From Pseudomonadota bacterium (GTDB taxonomy: Bacteria > Pseudomonadota > Gammaproteobacteria > Burkholderiales > Burkholderiaceae_C), in NCBI GenBank assembly GCA_020161215.1, contig JAIUOM010000023.1, forward strand, positions 1 through 43,188: a DNA stretch of 43,188 bases, given 5' to 3'. The position numbers and the translations under genes were made by a program. Each line of letters opens with the position of its first letter. Position 1 is the first letter of the stretch. The notes beneath the pieces were generated by a model. That model saw only the letters and a list, made by a program, of their open reading frames with translations. It made no database searches and was not told where the DNA came from. Positions 23,347 through 31,915 of the stretch are shown here, piece after piece.

Positions 23347-23918
23347 GGCGCGCGTTCCTCCGCGCGGATTTCGGGGGAAGAGGGCAGCTCGCCGCTTTCA
23401 GCCGCCGCCCGGCCACCACGGCGCAGCAGGCCGATGGCGCGCAGCATGATGGCGGCGCTGATGATGGGCAGCCACATCGTGTACCACCACTGCGGCACGC
23501 CGATGCCGGGCGAGGTTTCGCCGTAGCGCACGTCGTCCCACAGCACGCGGGCCGACAGCACCGTCATGAAGCCGAACAGCAAGGCCATCATGGCCGCGCC
23601 AAACTTGGCCAATGCGCGCTGTCGGCTCTCGGGGCCCGAGTCGGCGAAGTACTCGATGCGGATGTGCCGGTTGCGCGCCACGGCCGCCGACGCGGCGATC
23701 ATGGTCAGCACGATCATCAGGAACACCGAGACCTCTTCCGTCCAGGCGAACGAGGCGTCGGTGAAGTAGCGCACCAGCACGTTGGCGAAGGTGATCAGCG
23801 CCAGCAGCGCCATGATGACCACCGTCAGCCAGTCTTCGATGGCCAACGGCACGCGAGTTGGCGCACCTTCTGGGGGCGCGTCCTGGGCCGGGGAGTCGGG
23901 TGGGCGGGAATTGGGCAT
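23343..23918 (-). CDS. dctQ: TRAP transporter small permease DctQ
   Basis: 191 residues with four predicted membrane helices. The family signature is clear in LITFANVLVRYFTDASFAWTEEVSVFLMI and in RNRHIRIEYFAD (each shown in part: NVLVRYFTDASFAWTEEVSV). The N-terminal ~25 residues are Pro-rich and cytoplasmic. DctQ is the small membrane partner required by DctM. First gene of the dctQMP operon; the 129 bp upstream hold a hairpin ending the ugp-like operon. Confidence 0.9.
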   Translation of the reverse strand: MPNSRPPDSPAQDAPPEGAPTRVPLAIEDWLTVVIMALLALITFANVLVRYFTDASFAWTEEVSVFLMIVLTMIAASAAVARNRHIRIEYFADSGPESRQRALAKFGAAMMALLFGFMTVLSARVLWDDVRYGETSPGIGVPQWWYTMWLPIISAAIMLRAIGLLRRGGRAAAESGELPSSPEIRAEERAP

Positions 23919-23980
23919 GAAAGCTGGGCGGTGCCTGCGGCGCAGGGTGGCCCCGTGAAACTCAACGCGGTATCTTAAGA

Positions 23981-24018
23981 CCCGCCGAGGCCCCTTCCGG
24001 GGCGCGAGGGTGGGCGGG
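23981..24018 (-). terminator. Hairpin after the ugp-like operon
   Basis: GCCCC-TTCC-GGGGC (23990-24003) forms the tip, with CCCGCC (23981-23986) and GGCGGG (24013-24018) able to pair outside it. It lies downstream of the last gene of the - strand operon and upstream of dctQ. The T-run is poor. Confidence 0.4.
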
Positions 24019-24047
24019 CATCCATGTAAACCCTGATCTTCTCGGTG

Positions 24048-24917
24048 TCAGCCCAGCACCAGCATCATCGGCTGGTGGTCCGACACCTGGGTGTCCAGGT
24101 CGACGCGCAAGGCCTTGAGCTGGGTGGTCAGGCTCTGGCTGACGAAGAAGAAGTCGCAGGAAATGGGTTCCGGCCCGTAGGTGCGGTCGAACAGGCGGAA
24201 GGTGGGCGGGTGCGGCTTATCGCCGTGCACCAACGGCCAGGCATCGTGCAGCCCGGCGCGGGCAGGCGCGGCCTGAATGGCGCGGTACTCGGCCGAATCG
24301 GGCTCAAAGTTGAAATCTCCGCACAACACGGCATGGGGGGTGTGCGCTTTCAGCTGAAACGGCGAGCCGGTGTCGCCGGGCGCGCGGGTGGGCGGGGCGG
24401 CCACCAGGTCGTTGGCGGCGCCGTGCAGGGCCGCCAAGGCCTCGGCTTGGGCGTGGCGCTGGCGTGGTGCGTAGTACTCCAGGTGGGTCGTCATGATGCG
24501 CAGGGGGCCGAGCGTGGCGTGCCGCACGGTCACCACCGAGCACATGCGCGGCATGCTGGGCACGCCGGCCTCGGCCGGCCAGGGCAGCGGATGGTGCCGC
24601 ACCTGCAGCACGGGCAGGCGTGTGGCGATCAGATTGCCAAAGCGCTGACGTTGCAGCCGGCCGCCGGCGCCCGGAGTGAATTCATCCACGGCCGCGCCAA
24701 AGAACAACTGGTGGCCCGGCAGCAATTCGGCCAGCTCGGCGGGCTGGTCGCCCGGCGCGCCCGGCAGGCCGGGATAGCCTTGAGTGATTTCTTGCAGGCA
24801 CAGCACGTCGAAGCCACCTTCTCCGGCCAAGGCCTGCGCGCCCGCCACGATGCGCCGCGGGCTGACCAGGCCATCCAGGCCGCGACACCATTGGGTGTTC
24901 CAGGTGACGAGTTTCAT
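24048..24917 (-). CDS. Endonuclease/exonuclease/phosphatase (EEP) superfamily phosphodiesterase
   Basis: 289 residues from the ATG at 24917, which has AAGAGA six bases upstream; an ATG at 24923 is the alternative. EEP motifs: LVTWNTQW with the metal-binding Asn, LCLQEI with E43, CGDFNF, and the terminal SDHQPMML with the catalytic His. No signal peptide. The superfamily cleaves phosphodiesters ranging from DNA to lipids. It is the last gene of a ugpCBAE-like operon, 28 bp after the permease, the place where E. coli has ugpQ (glycerophosphodiester phosphodiesterase), so it may cleave the imported phosphodiester. That role is inferred from position. Confidence 0.75.
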   Translation of the reverse strand: MKLVTWNTQWCRGLDGLVSPRRIVAGAQALAGEGGFDVLCLQEITQGYPGLPGAPGDQPAELAELLPGHQLFFGAAVDEFTPGAGGRLQRQRFGNLIATRLPVLQVRHHPLPWPAEAGVPSMPRMCSVVTVRHATLGPLRIMTTHLEYYAPRQRHAQAEALAALHGAANDLVAAPPTRAPGDTGSPFQLKAHTPHAVLCGDFNFEPDSAEYRAIQAAPARAGLHDAWPLVHGDKPHPPTFRLFDRTYGPEPISCDFFFVSQSLTTQLKALRVDLDTQVSDHQPMMLVLG

Positions 24918-24944
24918 GGGCATCTCTTGCGGGTACGGCGGCGT

Positions 24945-25775
24945 CTACTTGATGCCGGCGCGCATGAAGCTCTGCACGAACTGGCGCTGGAACAGCAAGA
25001 ACGCGATGAGCAGCGGCGCCGAGGTCATCAAGGTGGCGGCGGTGATGATCGACCAGTCCGCCCCTTGATCGACCGACGAGAACACCTGCAGCCCCACGGT
25101 GAGCGGCCGCGCGTTCGGACTGTTGGTGATGATCAGCGGCCACAGGAAGTTGTTCCAGTGAAAGCTCACCGACACCAGCGCGAAGGCGGTGTACACCGGT
25201 TTGGCCAAGGGCACGTACACGCGCCACAGCGTCTGCAGTGGGCCAGCACCTTCGACACGGGCGGCTTCGTCCAGCTCCTTGGGGATGCCCATGAAGGTCT
25301 GGCGCAGCAAAAAGATGGCGAAGGCCGACGCAAAGTAGGGCAGGCCGATGGCCAGCAAGGTGTCGACCAGGCCCAGCCGGCTCATGGTGGTGTAGTTTTC
25401 GACCAGCAGGATGTCGGGCATGATCATCAGCTGCACCAGCACCAGCGCGAAGGCCACGTCGCGGCCGGGAAACTGAAAGCGCGCGAACGCGTACGCCGCC
25501 AGCGTGGCCAGCACCAGTTGCACGGCCAGGATCATGGCCACCAGCAGCATGGTGTTGAGAAAATAACGCGCGAAGGGCGCGGCGGCCCAGGCGCGGCGGA
25601 AGTTGTCCAGCGTGAGCGGCGCCCACACATCGAAGCGGGTGGCGTATTCGGTCGGGTGAAACGCTGTCCACACCGCATAGGCCAGCGGCAGAATCCACAG
25701 CAGCGCCAACACCCAGGCGGCCAGCGTGTCCAGCCAGGTCGGTTCGTTGAACGCCAGAACGCGCGTGCGACGCAT
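24945..25775 (-). CDS. ugpE: Carbohydrate/glycerol-3-phosphate-type ABC permease UgpE-like
   Basis: 276 residues from the ATG at 25775, which overlaps the stop of the upstream permease (ATGA); upstream in-frame starts lie inside that gene. MalG/UgpE-type permease with six helices: LLWILPLAYAVWTAFHP, NTMLLVAMILAVQLVLATLA, and the EAA loop IPKELDEAARVEGAGPLQTL (about residues 181-200). HWNNFLWPLIITNSPNARPLTVGLQVF (in part: NNFLWPLIITNS) is characteristic. Pairs with the UgpA-like protein in the inner membrane. Confidence 0.85.
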   Translation of the reverse strand: MRRTRVLAFNEPTWLDTLAAWVLALLWILPLAYAVWTAFHPTEYATRFDVWAPLTLDNFRRAWAAAPFARYFLNTMLLVAMILAVQLVLATLAAYAFARFQFPGRDVAFALVLVQLMIMPDILLVENYTTMSRLGLVDTLLAIGLPYFASAFAIFLLRQTFMGIPKELDEAARVEGAGPLQTLWRVYVPLAKPVYTAFALVSVSFHWNNFLWPLIITNSPNARPLTVGLQVFSSVDQGADWSIITAATLMTSAPLLIAFLLFQRQFVQSFMRAGIK

Positions 25776-26662
25776 CACTTGTAATGCACCCGCTTGTCCA
25801 GCACGAAGAACTGAAACAGGGCGATGCCCGCCAGCACCGCCACCAGCACCACCGTGATGGCCGAGGCGTAGGCCGTGTCCCAGAAGCTGAAGCCGACCTC
25901 GTACAGGTAGTACAACAGCAAGGTCGAGGCGTTGTTCGGCCCGCCGCGGGTCAGCACGAACAAATGGTCCACCATGCGAAAGGCGTTGATGAAGGCGTTG
26001 ACCAGCACGAACAGCGTGGTCGGCATCAGCAGCGGCCATTGCACCCGGCGAAAGAACTGCCAGCGCGAGGCGCCTTCAATCGAGGCCGCTTCGCGCAGGC
26101 TGGGGTTGAGTGTCTGCAGCGCGGCCAGGTAAAAGATCATGAAGAAGCCGGCTTCCTTCCAGATCGCCACCACCGTCACCGCGCCCAGCGCCGTGCCCGG
26201 ATCGCCCAACCAATTCTGCGAAGGCAGGCCGAGCAACTGGGTAAACCGCTCCAGCAAGCCGTATTGGGGCGTGTAGAAAAACAGCCAGATGTTGGCCACC
26301 GCGATCATCGGCAACACCGTGGGCGTGAAGTAGGCCATGCGCAGAAAGGCGCGGCCGGCCATCCGCTCGTTGACCCACAAGGCCATGAGCAGCGCCAGGC
26401 CGATCGAGCAGGGAATCGTGGCCGCGGCGAACCACAGGTTGTTGCGCACCGCGATCCAGAACACCGGGTCTTCCACCATCACCTGGTAGTTTTCCAGCCC
26501 CACCCAGACGCTTGCCCGCCCACCCTTGGGCGTGGAATAAAAGCTGTCGATCAGCGTCTGCACCGCCGGGTAGTGGGTGAAGGCGATCAGCAGCACCAAG
26601 GCCGGCAGCAACAGCAGCCAGGCGTGGATGGCGCGGGTGCCGGTGTGCTCGGCGCCGGTCAT
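25775..26662 (-). CDS. ugpA: Carbohydrate/glycerol-3-phosphate-type ABC permease UgpA-like
   Basis: 295 residues from the ATG at 26662; the longer frame would need a TTG at 26707. MalF/UgpA-type permease with six helices: WLLLLPALVLLIAFTHYPAV, WFAAATIPCSIGLALLMALW, the EAA loop NPSLREAASIEGASRWQFFR and MVDHLFVLTRGGPNNASTLL. The TRGGPNNAS segment is typical of UgpA-like sugar-phosphate permeases. Located 63 bp after the binding protein gene. Confidence 0.85.
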   Translation of the reverse strand: MTGAEHTGTRAIHAWLLLLPALVLLIAFTHYPAVQTLIDSFYSTPKGGRASVWVGLENYQVMVEDPVFWIAVRNNLWFAAATIPCSIGLALLMALWVNERMAGRAFLRMAYFTPTVLPMIAVANIWLFFYTPQYGLLERFTQLLGLPSQNWLGDPGTALGAVTVVAIWKEAGFFMIFYLAALQTLNPSLREAASIEGASRWQFFRRVQWPLLMPTTLFVLVNAFINAFRMVDHLFVLTRGGPNNASTLLLYYLYEVGFSFWDTAYASAITVVLVAVLAGIALFQFFVLDKRVHYK

Positions 26663-26725
26663 GTGGGGGATTTCAAGGCGTGGGTCAATAAGCCCGCGCC
26701 GCTGCAAGCAACCGGCCGTGCGGCA

Positions 26726-28030
26726 TCACTTGTAGCCACGCAGCAAGCGATTGGCTTCCGACTGAGCGTCCTTCATGGCTTGCGCGGGCGTCTTGGTGCC
26801 CGTCAGCGCGGCTTGCAGACCGTCGTTCAGCACCTTGGTGATGCGCTGGTTGTCGTGCGTCGAGAACTCGGCCACCGACACCGGTAGCTGGTCGCGCGCC
26901 ACCAGGGCGGGCGGGAAATCGGCCGCGTATTTTTTCAGCGCCGGCGTGTCGTAGGCAGCGGCCGAGGTGGCCACGTAGCCGGTGTCGATGCTCCACTGGG
27001 CGGCGCGCTCGGGCTGGGTGATCCATTGGATGAACTTGTAGGCCGCCTCCTGCTGCCCCGGGGTGGATTTCTTGAAGATGTAGAAGTTTCCGCCGCCGGT
27101 GGGAGAGCCCTTGCGCTTGTTGCCCGGGATCATGGCCACGCCAAAGTCAAACGGTGCGTTCTTGCGGATGTTGGTCAGGTTGCCGGTGGTGGTGTAGATG
27201 ATGGCGGCCTTCTTCTCGAAGAAGTCCTTGGGGGTGGTGCCCCACTCCACCACGCCGCTCGGGTGCACCCCGGCCTTGCCCAGGTCGACCCAGAACTGCA
27301 GCGCCTCGATGACTTTCGGGTTGTCGAAGGTGACCTTGCTGCCGGTGTCGTTGGCCAGGATCACGTCGTTGGTGGTCGACAGGGTCTGGAACAGCCAGTA
27401 CGGAAAGCCGCTGGACGGAATCTGCACGCCGTACTGCGTGACCTTGCCGCTGGCGTCCTTCTTGGTCAGCTTGGTCGCCATGGACTGGAGTTCGACCCAG
27501 CTGGTGGGGGGCTTGTTCGGGTCCAGGCCGGCCTCCTTGAAGGCCTCCTTGTTCCAGTACATCACCACGGTGGAACGCTGGAACGGCACGCCCCAGGTCT
27601 TGCCGCCGGTCTGGCTGTTCTGCATGAAGGCCTTGTAGAAGCCGCCCAGCCAGGCCTTGTCGTCCGCCGACTTGGCAAAGTTGTCGAACGGCACGATGGC
27701 GTCCTCGTCAATCAACGTGAACATGTCGGTCGACAACAGCACGGAGGTGACCGGCGGCGTGCCGGATTTGTGCGCCGTGAGCGCCTTGACAATGGTTTCC
27801 TGGTAGGTGCCCGCGTAGATCGGGGAGACCTTGATGCCGGGGTTTTCCTTCATGAAGCCCTCGGCGAAGCCATCAATCACCTTGGCGATTGGGCCGCCCA
27901 CGGCCACGGGGTAATAAAAGGGCACTTCGGTTGTGCCCTGGGCGTGCGCGCTGGAGCTGACCCCGAGCAGCGCGGTACTGGCGGCAAAGGCGGTGGTGGC
28001 CAGGTGGCGCAAAAAGGTGTATCGCAGCAT
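26726..28030 (-). CDS. ugpB: UgpB-like ABC transporter binding protein
   Basis: 434 residues from the ATG at 28030, preceded by AAGGAG. Sec signal peptide ending at SSAHAQG. Family 1 binding protein with UgpB-like features: TEVPFYYPVAVGGPIAKVID, YAGTYQETIVKALTAHKSG, FQRSTVVMYWNKEAFKEAGL, TTTGNLTNIRKNAPFDFGVA and a C-terminus KTPAQAMKDAQSEANRLLRG close to that of E. coli UgpB. A glycerol-3-phosphate or glycerophosphodiester ligand is therefore likely but not proved. Confidence 0.82.
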   Translation of the reverse strand: MLRYTFLRHLATTAFAASTALLGVSSSAHAQGTTEVPFYYPVAVGGPIAKVIDGFAEGFMKENPGIKVSPIYAGTYQETIVKALTAHKSGTPPVTSVLLSTDMFTLIDEDAIVPFDNFAKSADDKAWLGGFYKAFMQNSQTGGKTWGVPFQRSTVVMYWNKEAFKEAGLDPNKPPTSWVELQSMATKLTKKDASGKVTQYGVQIPSSGFPYWLFQTLSTTNDVILANDTGSKVTFDNPKVIEALQFWVDLGKAGVHPSGVVEWGTTPKDFFEKKAAIIYTTTGNLTNIRKNAPFDFGVAMIPGNKRKGSPTGGGNFYIFKKSTPGQQEAAYKFIQWITQPERAAQWSIDTGYVATSAAAYDTPALKKYAADFPPALVARDQLPVSVAEFSTHDNQRITKVLNDGLQAALTGTKTPAQAMKDAQSEANRLLRGYK

Positions 28031-28052
28031 GAGGGCTCCTTGTGGGTGAGGA

Positions 28053-29102
28053 TCAGGCGGGGGAGAGATGGGCAAGACGCCGGTCATCGGCGCCAAAGGC
28101 ATGGGTTTCCTCGGGCGACCAGGCCAGCCCCACGGCAGAGCCGGGTTCGACCAGCGCCCGGCCGCTGGTGCGCACCAGCAGGCTCTGGCTGCCTACGGCG
28201 CAGTCCAGCACGCTGTCGGCGCCCAGGTATTCGGTGCCGCGCACGGTGGCCGGCAAGGTGTTGGCGGTGCCGGGCTCGTACAGCGACACAGCCTCGGGCC
28301 GCACCGCCAGCCAGTTGGCCTGCTCGGGCAGACCGACGGCCACCTCGCTGCCGGCAATGCGACCACCCTCCAGTGCCAGCAAATTCATGGGCGGCGTGCC
28401 GATGAACCTGGCCGCAAAGGTGCTGGCCGGTCGCGCATACAGCTCGCGTGCGGTGGCGGCCTGTTCCACCCGCCCCTTGTTCAGCAGCACCACCTGATCG
28501 GCCATGCTCATGGCTTCGGCCTGATCGTGCGTGACGTAGACGACGGTCAGCTCCAGCTGGCGCTGTAATTCGCGCAGCTCGCGGCGCATGTCCTGGCGCA
28601 ACTGCGCGTCCAGGTTCGACAGCGGTTCGTCCATAAGGCACACGCGGGTGCCGGCCACCAGGGCGCGGCCCAGTGCCACCCGCTGCTGCTGGCCGCCCGA
28701 TAGCTGGCTGGGCCGGCGTTCCAGCAGGGCGGTCAGGCCAAGCAATTCGGCCGTCTCGCGCAACCGGCGGGCCCGATCATCGGCCGGCACCTTGCGCACC
28801 TGCAGCCCGAAGCTGATGTTGTCGGCCACGGAAAGATGAGGAAACAGCGCGTAGTTCTGGAACACCATCGCAATGCCGCGCTGCGCCGGCGGCAGATGGG
28901 TCACGTCGCGGTCTCCGATGCGCACGCTGCCGCTGGTGGGCTGCTCCAGCCCGGCCATGATGCGCAGCGTGGTGGACTTGCCGCAGCCGGAAGGGCCGAG
29001 CAGCACGCAGAAGCTGCCCTCCGCAATCTGCAGGCTCACGCCTTGCAGCGCGTGCGTTGCACCCCACTGCTTGCCAATGTTTTCGAGCACGATGGATGCC
29101 AC
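28053..29102 (-). CDS. ugpC: UgpC-like ABC transporter ATPase
   Basis: 349 residues from a GTG at 29102 (a TTG at 29132 is the alternative; there is no ATG). SIVLENIGKQWGATHALQGV, Walker A GPSGCGKST, Q-loop FQNYALFPHLSVADNISFGL, signature [15 protein letters not shown], Walker B CLMDEPLSNLDAQLR, switch VVYVTHDQAEAMSMA, then the OB-like regulatory domain of the MalK/UgpC group (FIGTPPMNLLALEGG, LAVRPEAVSLYEPG). It energises the UgpAE channel. First gene of the operon; a TATAGT on the - strand (29132-29137) is a possible -10. Confidence 0.85.
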   Translation of the reverse strand: MASIVLENIGKQWGATHALQGVSLQIAEGSFCVLLGPSGCGKSTTLRIMAGLEQPTSGSVRIGDRDVTHLPPAQRGIAMVFQNYALFPHLSVADNISFGLQVRKVPADDRARRLRETAELLGLTALLERRPSQLSGGQQQRVALGRALVAGTRVCLMDEPLSNLDAQLRQDMRRELRELQRQLELTVVYVTHDQAEAMSMADQVVLLNKGRVEQAATARELYARPASTFAARFIGTPPMNLLALEGGRIAGSEVAVGLPEQANWLAVRPEAVSLYEPGTANTLPATVRGTEYLGADSVLDCAVGSQSLLVRTSGRALVEPGSAVGLAWSPEETHAFGADDRRLAHLSPA

Positions 29103-29206
29103 GGCCGCCAATCTAATCCCTGATCGTGACAACTATATGACCGTTTCGTGGCCCCCCGGTGCGGGTAAATCCGGACCGGAGCGGTCTTTGGCGCCGGGAC
29201 GGATGC

Positions 29207-29212
29207 GAGAAT
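29207..29212 (+). promoter_or_regulatory. Candidate -10 element of a leaderless pyrC start
   Basis: GAGAAT, seven bases before the pyrC ATG at 29220, with no Shine-Dalgarno sequence. The -35 region (CTTTGG near 29186) is weak. Confidence 0.35.
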
Positions 29213-29219
29213 CCGCGCC

Positions 29220-30260
29220 ATGACCGCCCCCCAGACGCTGACCCTCACCCGCCCCGACGACTGGCACCTGCACGTGCGCGACGGCGCCGCGCTGGCCGCC
29301 GTGGTGCCGCACACCGCGGCGCAGTTTGCCCGCGCCATCATCATGCCCAACCTGCGGCCGCCGGTGACCACAACCGATCAAGCGCTGGCGTACAAAGCGC
29401 GCATCCAGCAAGCCGTGCCCGCCGGCGTGGCGTTCGAGCCGCTGATGACGCTGTACCTCACCGACAACACGCCGCCCGATGAAATCGCGCGCGCCAAAGT
29501 GGCCGGCGTGGTCGCCCTCAAGCTCTACCCGGCTGGCGCCACCACCAACAGCGATGCGGGCGTGACCGACGTGCGCAAGACCTACCAAACGCTGGAAGCC
29601 ATGCAGCGCGCCGGCCTCAAGCTGCTGGTGCACGGTGAGGTGACTGATGGTGAGATCGACCTGTTCGACCGCGAAGCCGTGTTCATCGACCGCGTGATGA
29701 CCCCGCTGCGCCGCGATTTCCCCGAACTGAAGGTGGTGTTCGAGCACATCACCACGCAGGAGGCCGCGCAGTATGTGGCGAGTGCCGATGCGCACACCGC
29801 CGCCACCATCACCGCCCACCACCTGCTGTACAACCGCAACGCCATCTTTCTGGGCGGCATCCGCCCGCACTACTACTGCCTGCCCGTGCTCAAGCGCGAA
29901 GTGCACCGCCAGGCCTTGGTAAAGGCCGCCACCAGCGGCAACCCCCAGTTCTTTCTGGGCACCGACAGTGCCCCCCACCCCGCGCAGCTGAAAGAACACG
30001 CCAGCGGCTGCGCCGGCTGCTACACCGCCCACGCCGCGCTAGAGCTGTACGCCAGCGCGTTTGAAGCGGCCGGCGCGCTGGACAAACTGGAAGGCTTTGC
30101 CAGCCACCACGGCCCCGACTTCTACTGCCTGCCACGCAACACGGGCACTGTTACCCTGCGCCAGGAAAGCTGGACGCCGCCTGAGAGTTATCCGTTTGGT
30201 GATGCGGAGGTCAAACCGCTGGCGGGCGGGGAGGTGTTGGGGTGGAGGCTGAGTCCCTGA
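29220..30260 (+). CDS. pyrC: Dihydroorotase
   Basis: 346 residues, the usual length for the class II (E. coli-type) enzyme. Zinc ligands H16 and H18 in [10 protein letters not shown], the carboxylated lysine K101 in [19 protein letters not shown], further His residues in LLVHGEVTD and [14 protein letters not shown], and the Asp in [16 protein letters not shown]. It converts carbamoyl-aspartate to dihydroorotate, step three of pyrimidine synthesis, in the cytoplasm. Divergent from the ugp-like operon; followed 16 bp later by the NYN gene. Confidence 0.95.
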   Translation: MTAPQTLTLTRPDDWHLHVRDGAALAAVVPHTAAQFARAIIMPNLRPPVTTTDQALAYKARIQQAVPAGVAFEPLMTLYLTDNTPPDEIARAKVAGVVALKLYPAGATTNSDAGVTDVRKTYQTLEAMQRAGLKLLVHGEVTDGEIDLFDREAVFIDRVMTPLRRDFPELKVVFEHITTQEAAQYVASADAHTAATITAHHLLYNRNAIFLGGIRPHYYCLPVLKREVHRQALVKAATSGNPQFFLGTDSAPHPAQLKEHASGCAGCYTAHAALELYASAFEAAGALDKLEGFASHHGPDFYCLPRNTGTVTLRQESWTPPESYPFGDAEVKPLAGGEVLGWRLSP

Positions 30261-30276
30261 ACATGGAGTAGTGAGC

Positions 30277-31092
30277 ATGAGTGACGCCGACCCACGACCC
30301 TGGCGCATTGCGCTGCTGATTGACGCCGACAACGCGCCGGCCGACCTGATCGACGAGATCCTGACCGAGCTGTCCACACTCGGCGTTATCAATGTGCGTC
30401 GGGCTTACGGCAACTGGACCAAGGTGGCGCTGAATGGCTGGCAGGACCGGCTGCTTGAGTTCGCCATCCGGCCCATGCAGCAGTTCGACTACTCCAAACG
30501 CAAGAACGCCAGCGACATGGCCATGACCGTGGACGCGATGGAGTTGCTTTACACCGAGCACCCGGATGCGTTCGGCATCGTCTCGTCCGACGCCGACTTC
30601 ACGCCCTTGGTGATGCATCTGCGCGCCAAGGGCGCTGCGGTGTATGGGTTTGGGGCCGCGCAAACGCCCCTGCCTTTTGTCAACGCCTGCTCGCGCTTTT
30701 TGTATCTGGAAGCGCTCAAGGAGGCCCACGTGGGCGACGAAATAGAGTTCGTCGGCAAGGCCGCGGCGCAGCCCGGGGATGACTCAACACCGGCAACCAA
30801 GGCCTCTGTCACCGCCGCCCGTGTGCGTGTACCGACCTCCAAATTGCGTCAGGACACCGCACTCATGAACCTGCTGCGCGATGCCGTAAACGCCACTGCA
30901 GACGAGTCGGGGTGGGCAAAAGTAGGGGCTATCGGCACTCAAATCAGCAATAAGGCCAGCTTCGACGCGCGGAACTATGGCTATGCGACGCTCAGCAAGT
31001 TGCTCGTAGCGATCGAGGCCTTTGATTTTCGCGATGAAGGCACGTCACGCGTGAGTGTGCGCGACAAGCGCAACAGCAGGCGGCCCGCTTGA
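30277..31092 (+). CDS. NYN-domain nuclease-like protein with C-terminal LOTUS (OST-HTH) domain
   Basis: 271 residues from the ATG at 30277 (GTG at 30271 possible). The NYN/PIN-like domain (residues 8-150) shows IALLIDADNAPADLIDEIL with D16 and D18, YGNWTKVALNGWQ, KRKNASDMAMTVDAMELL and VSSDADFTPLVMHL with D105 and D107, the acidic set expected for a metal-dependent RNase. Residues ~190-260 (ALMNLLRDAV, GWAKVGAIGTQI, RNYGYATLSKLLVAIEAFDF) fit a LOTUS/OST-HTH RNA-binding module. Such proteins are widespread but their bacterial RNA targets are unknown. It is 16 bp after pyrC and may be co-transcribed. Confidence 0.82.
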   Translation: MSDADPRPWRIALLIDADNAPADLIDEILTELSTLGVINVRRAYGNWTKVALNGWQDRLLEFAIRPMQQFDYSKRKNASDMAMTVDAMELLYTEHPDAFGIVSSDADFTPLVMHLRAKGAAVYGFGAAQTPLPFVNACSRFLYLEALKEAHVGDEIEFVGKAAAQPGDDSTPATKASVTAARVRVPTSKLRQDTALMNLLRDAVNATADESGWAKVGAIGTQISNKASFDARNYGYATLSKLLVAIEAFDFRDEGTSRVSVRDKRNSRRPA

Positions 31093-31250
31093 GTCGACGG
31101 ACAAACCTCTTCACCCCACCGCAAACGCATCCCCAAAATACCCTTTCCCAGGCTGGTGGTGCGCAATCGCGATGACCGGGCCCTCTCACAGCTGTCCCCT
31201 ATCCGCAATGTCGTCGTGCGCGGCAGACGCATCCTCCCGGTCCCGAACAC

Positions 31251-31282
31251 TTGTTATTCGTCGCCTTTTCAGCAACAATTGT
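31251..31282 (+). promoter_or_regulatory. Promoter and candidate operator of the nucleotidyltransferase/HEPN module
   Basis: TTGTTA (31251-31256) and AACAAT (31274-31279) are separated by exactly 17 bp. The perfect palindrome ACAATTGT (31275-31282) lies over the -10, suiting repression by the HTH-bearing first protein. The ATG is six bases further on, with no Shine-Dalgarno sequence. The rest of the 196-bp gap after the NYN gene shows nothing recognisable. Confidence 0.5.
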
Positions 31283-31288
31283 CGCCTA

Positions 31289-31915
31289 ATGAGCAACGAC
31301 TTGTTGATGGATCAGCTGTTTCCAGCGGCGCGGCAGCGTGTGCTGGCGTTGCTGTTGCTGCAGCCAGAGTCCGCGTTTCATCTGCGTGAGCTGGCGCGCT
31401 TGACTGGCAGCCACGCCGGTACGCTGGCGCGTGAGGTGGATAAGCTGGCGCGCACTGGCCTGCTGCGGCGCAGCGAGCTGGGCAATCAGGTGCGCTACCA
31501 GGCCAACATCGGGCACCCGCTGTTTGGCGAGCTGGCGGCACTGTTTCGCAAGACGCATGGTGTGGTGCCGGCGCTGCGCGAAGCCTTGGCGCCGCTGGGT
31601 GCGCAAATTCAACTGGCGCTGGTGTTCGGTTCGGTGGCGCGCGGCGCTGCCTCGACGGGCAGCGATGTGGATGTGCTGGTGCTGGGCAGCGTGGGCTTTG
31701 TGGAACTGGCGCAGGCGGTGTTTCCGCTGCATGCCACGTTGGGCCGCGAAGTCAACCCGGTGCTTTACACCCCCGAGGAATTCGCCGCACGCGTGCGCAG
31801 CGGCGATGCCTTTGCGCGTGATGTGCTGCGCAAACCCCAGTTGTTCGTGAAAGGAGACGCCGATGAGCTTGCAGAACTTGCTGGCGATTGGGCGGCTGCA
31901 AGCCCACCAACCTGA
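31289..31915 (+). CDS. HTH-nucleotidyltransferase protein, probable MNT-type antitoxin
   Basis: 208 residues from the ATG at 31289; the longer frame reaching 31055 would overlap the NYN gene. Residues ~12-75 are a winged HTH (RQRVLALLLLQPESAFHLRE, GSHAGTLAREVDKLARTGLL, QVRYQANIGHPLF). Residues ~105-190 are a minimal nucleotidyltransferase with a textbook GS-x10-DxD motif: G114, S115, D126, D128. In MntA/HepT (type VII) systems the nucleotidyltransferase adenylylates and silences a HEPN toxin. The next gene overlaps this one by 53 bases and encodes a HEPN-like protein, so an antitoxin role with autorepression through the HTH is inferred. Confidence 0.75.
   Translation: MSNDLLMDQLFPAARQRVLALLLLQPESAFHLRELARLTGSHAGTLAREVDKLARTGLLRRSELGNQVRYQANIGHPLFGELAALFRKTHGVVPALREALAPLGAQIQLALVFGSVARGAASTGSDVDVLVLGSVGFVELAQAVFPLHATLGREVNPVLYTPEEFAARVRSGDAFARDVLRKPQLFVKGDADELAELAGDWAAASPPT

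Noticed and set aside
22021-23526. A 501-residue open frame on the + strand opposite dctM and dctQ
   Set aside because: Rich in His, Gln and Arg without any domain; antisense to a confident TRAP operon.
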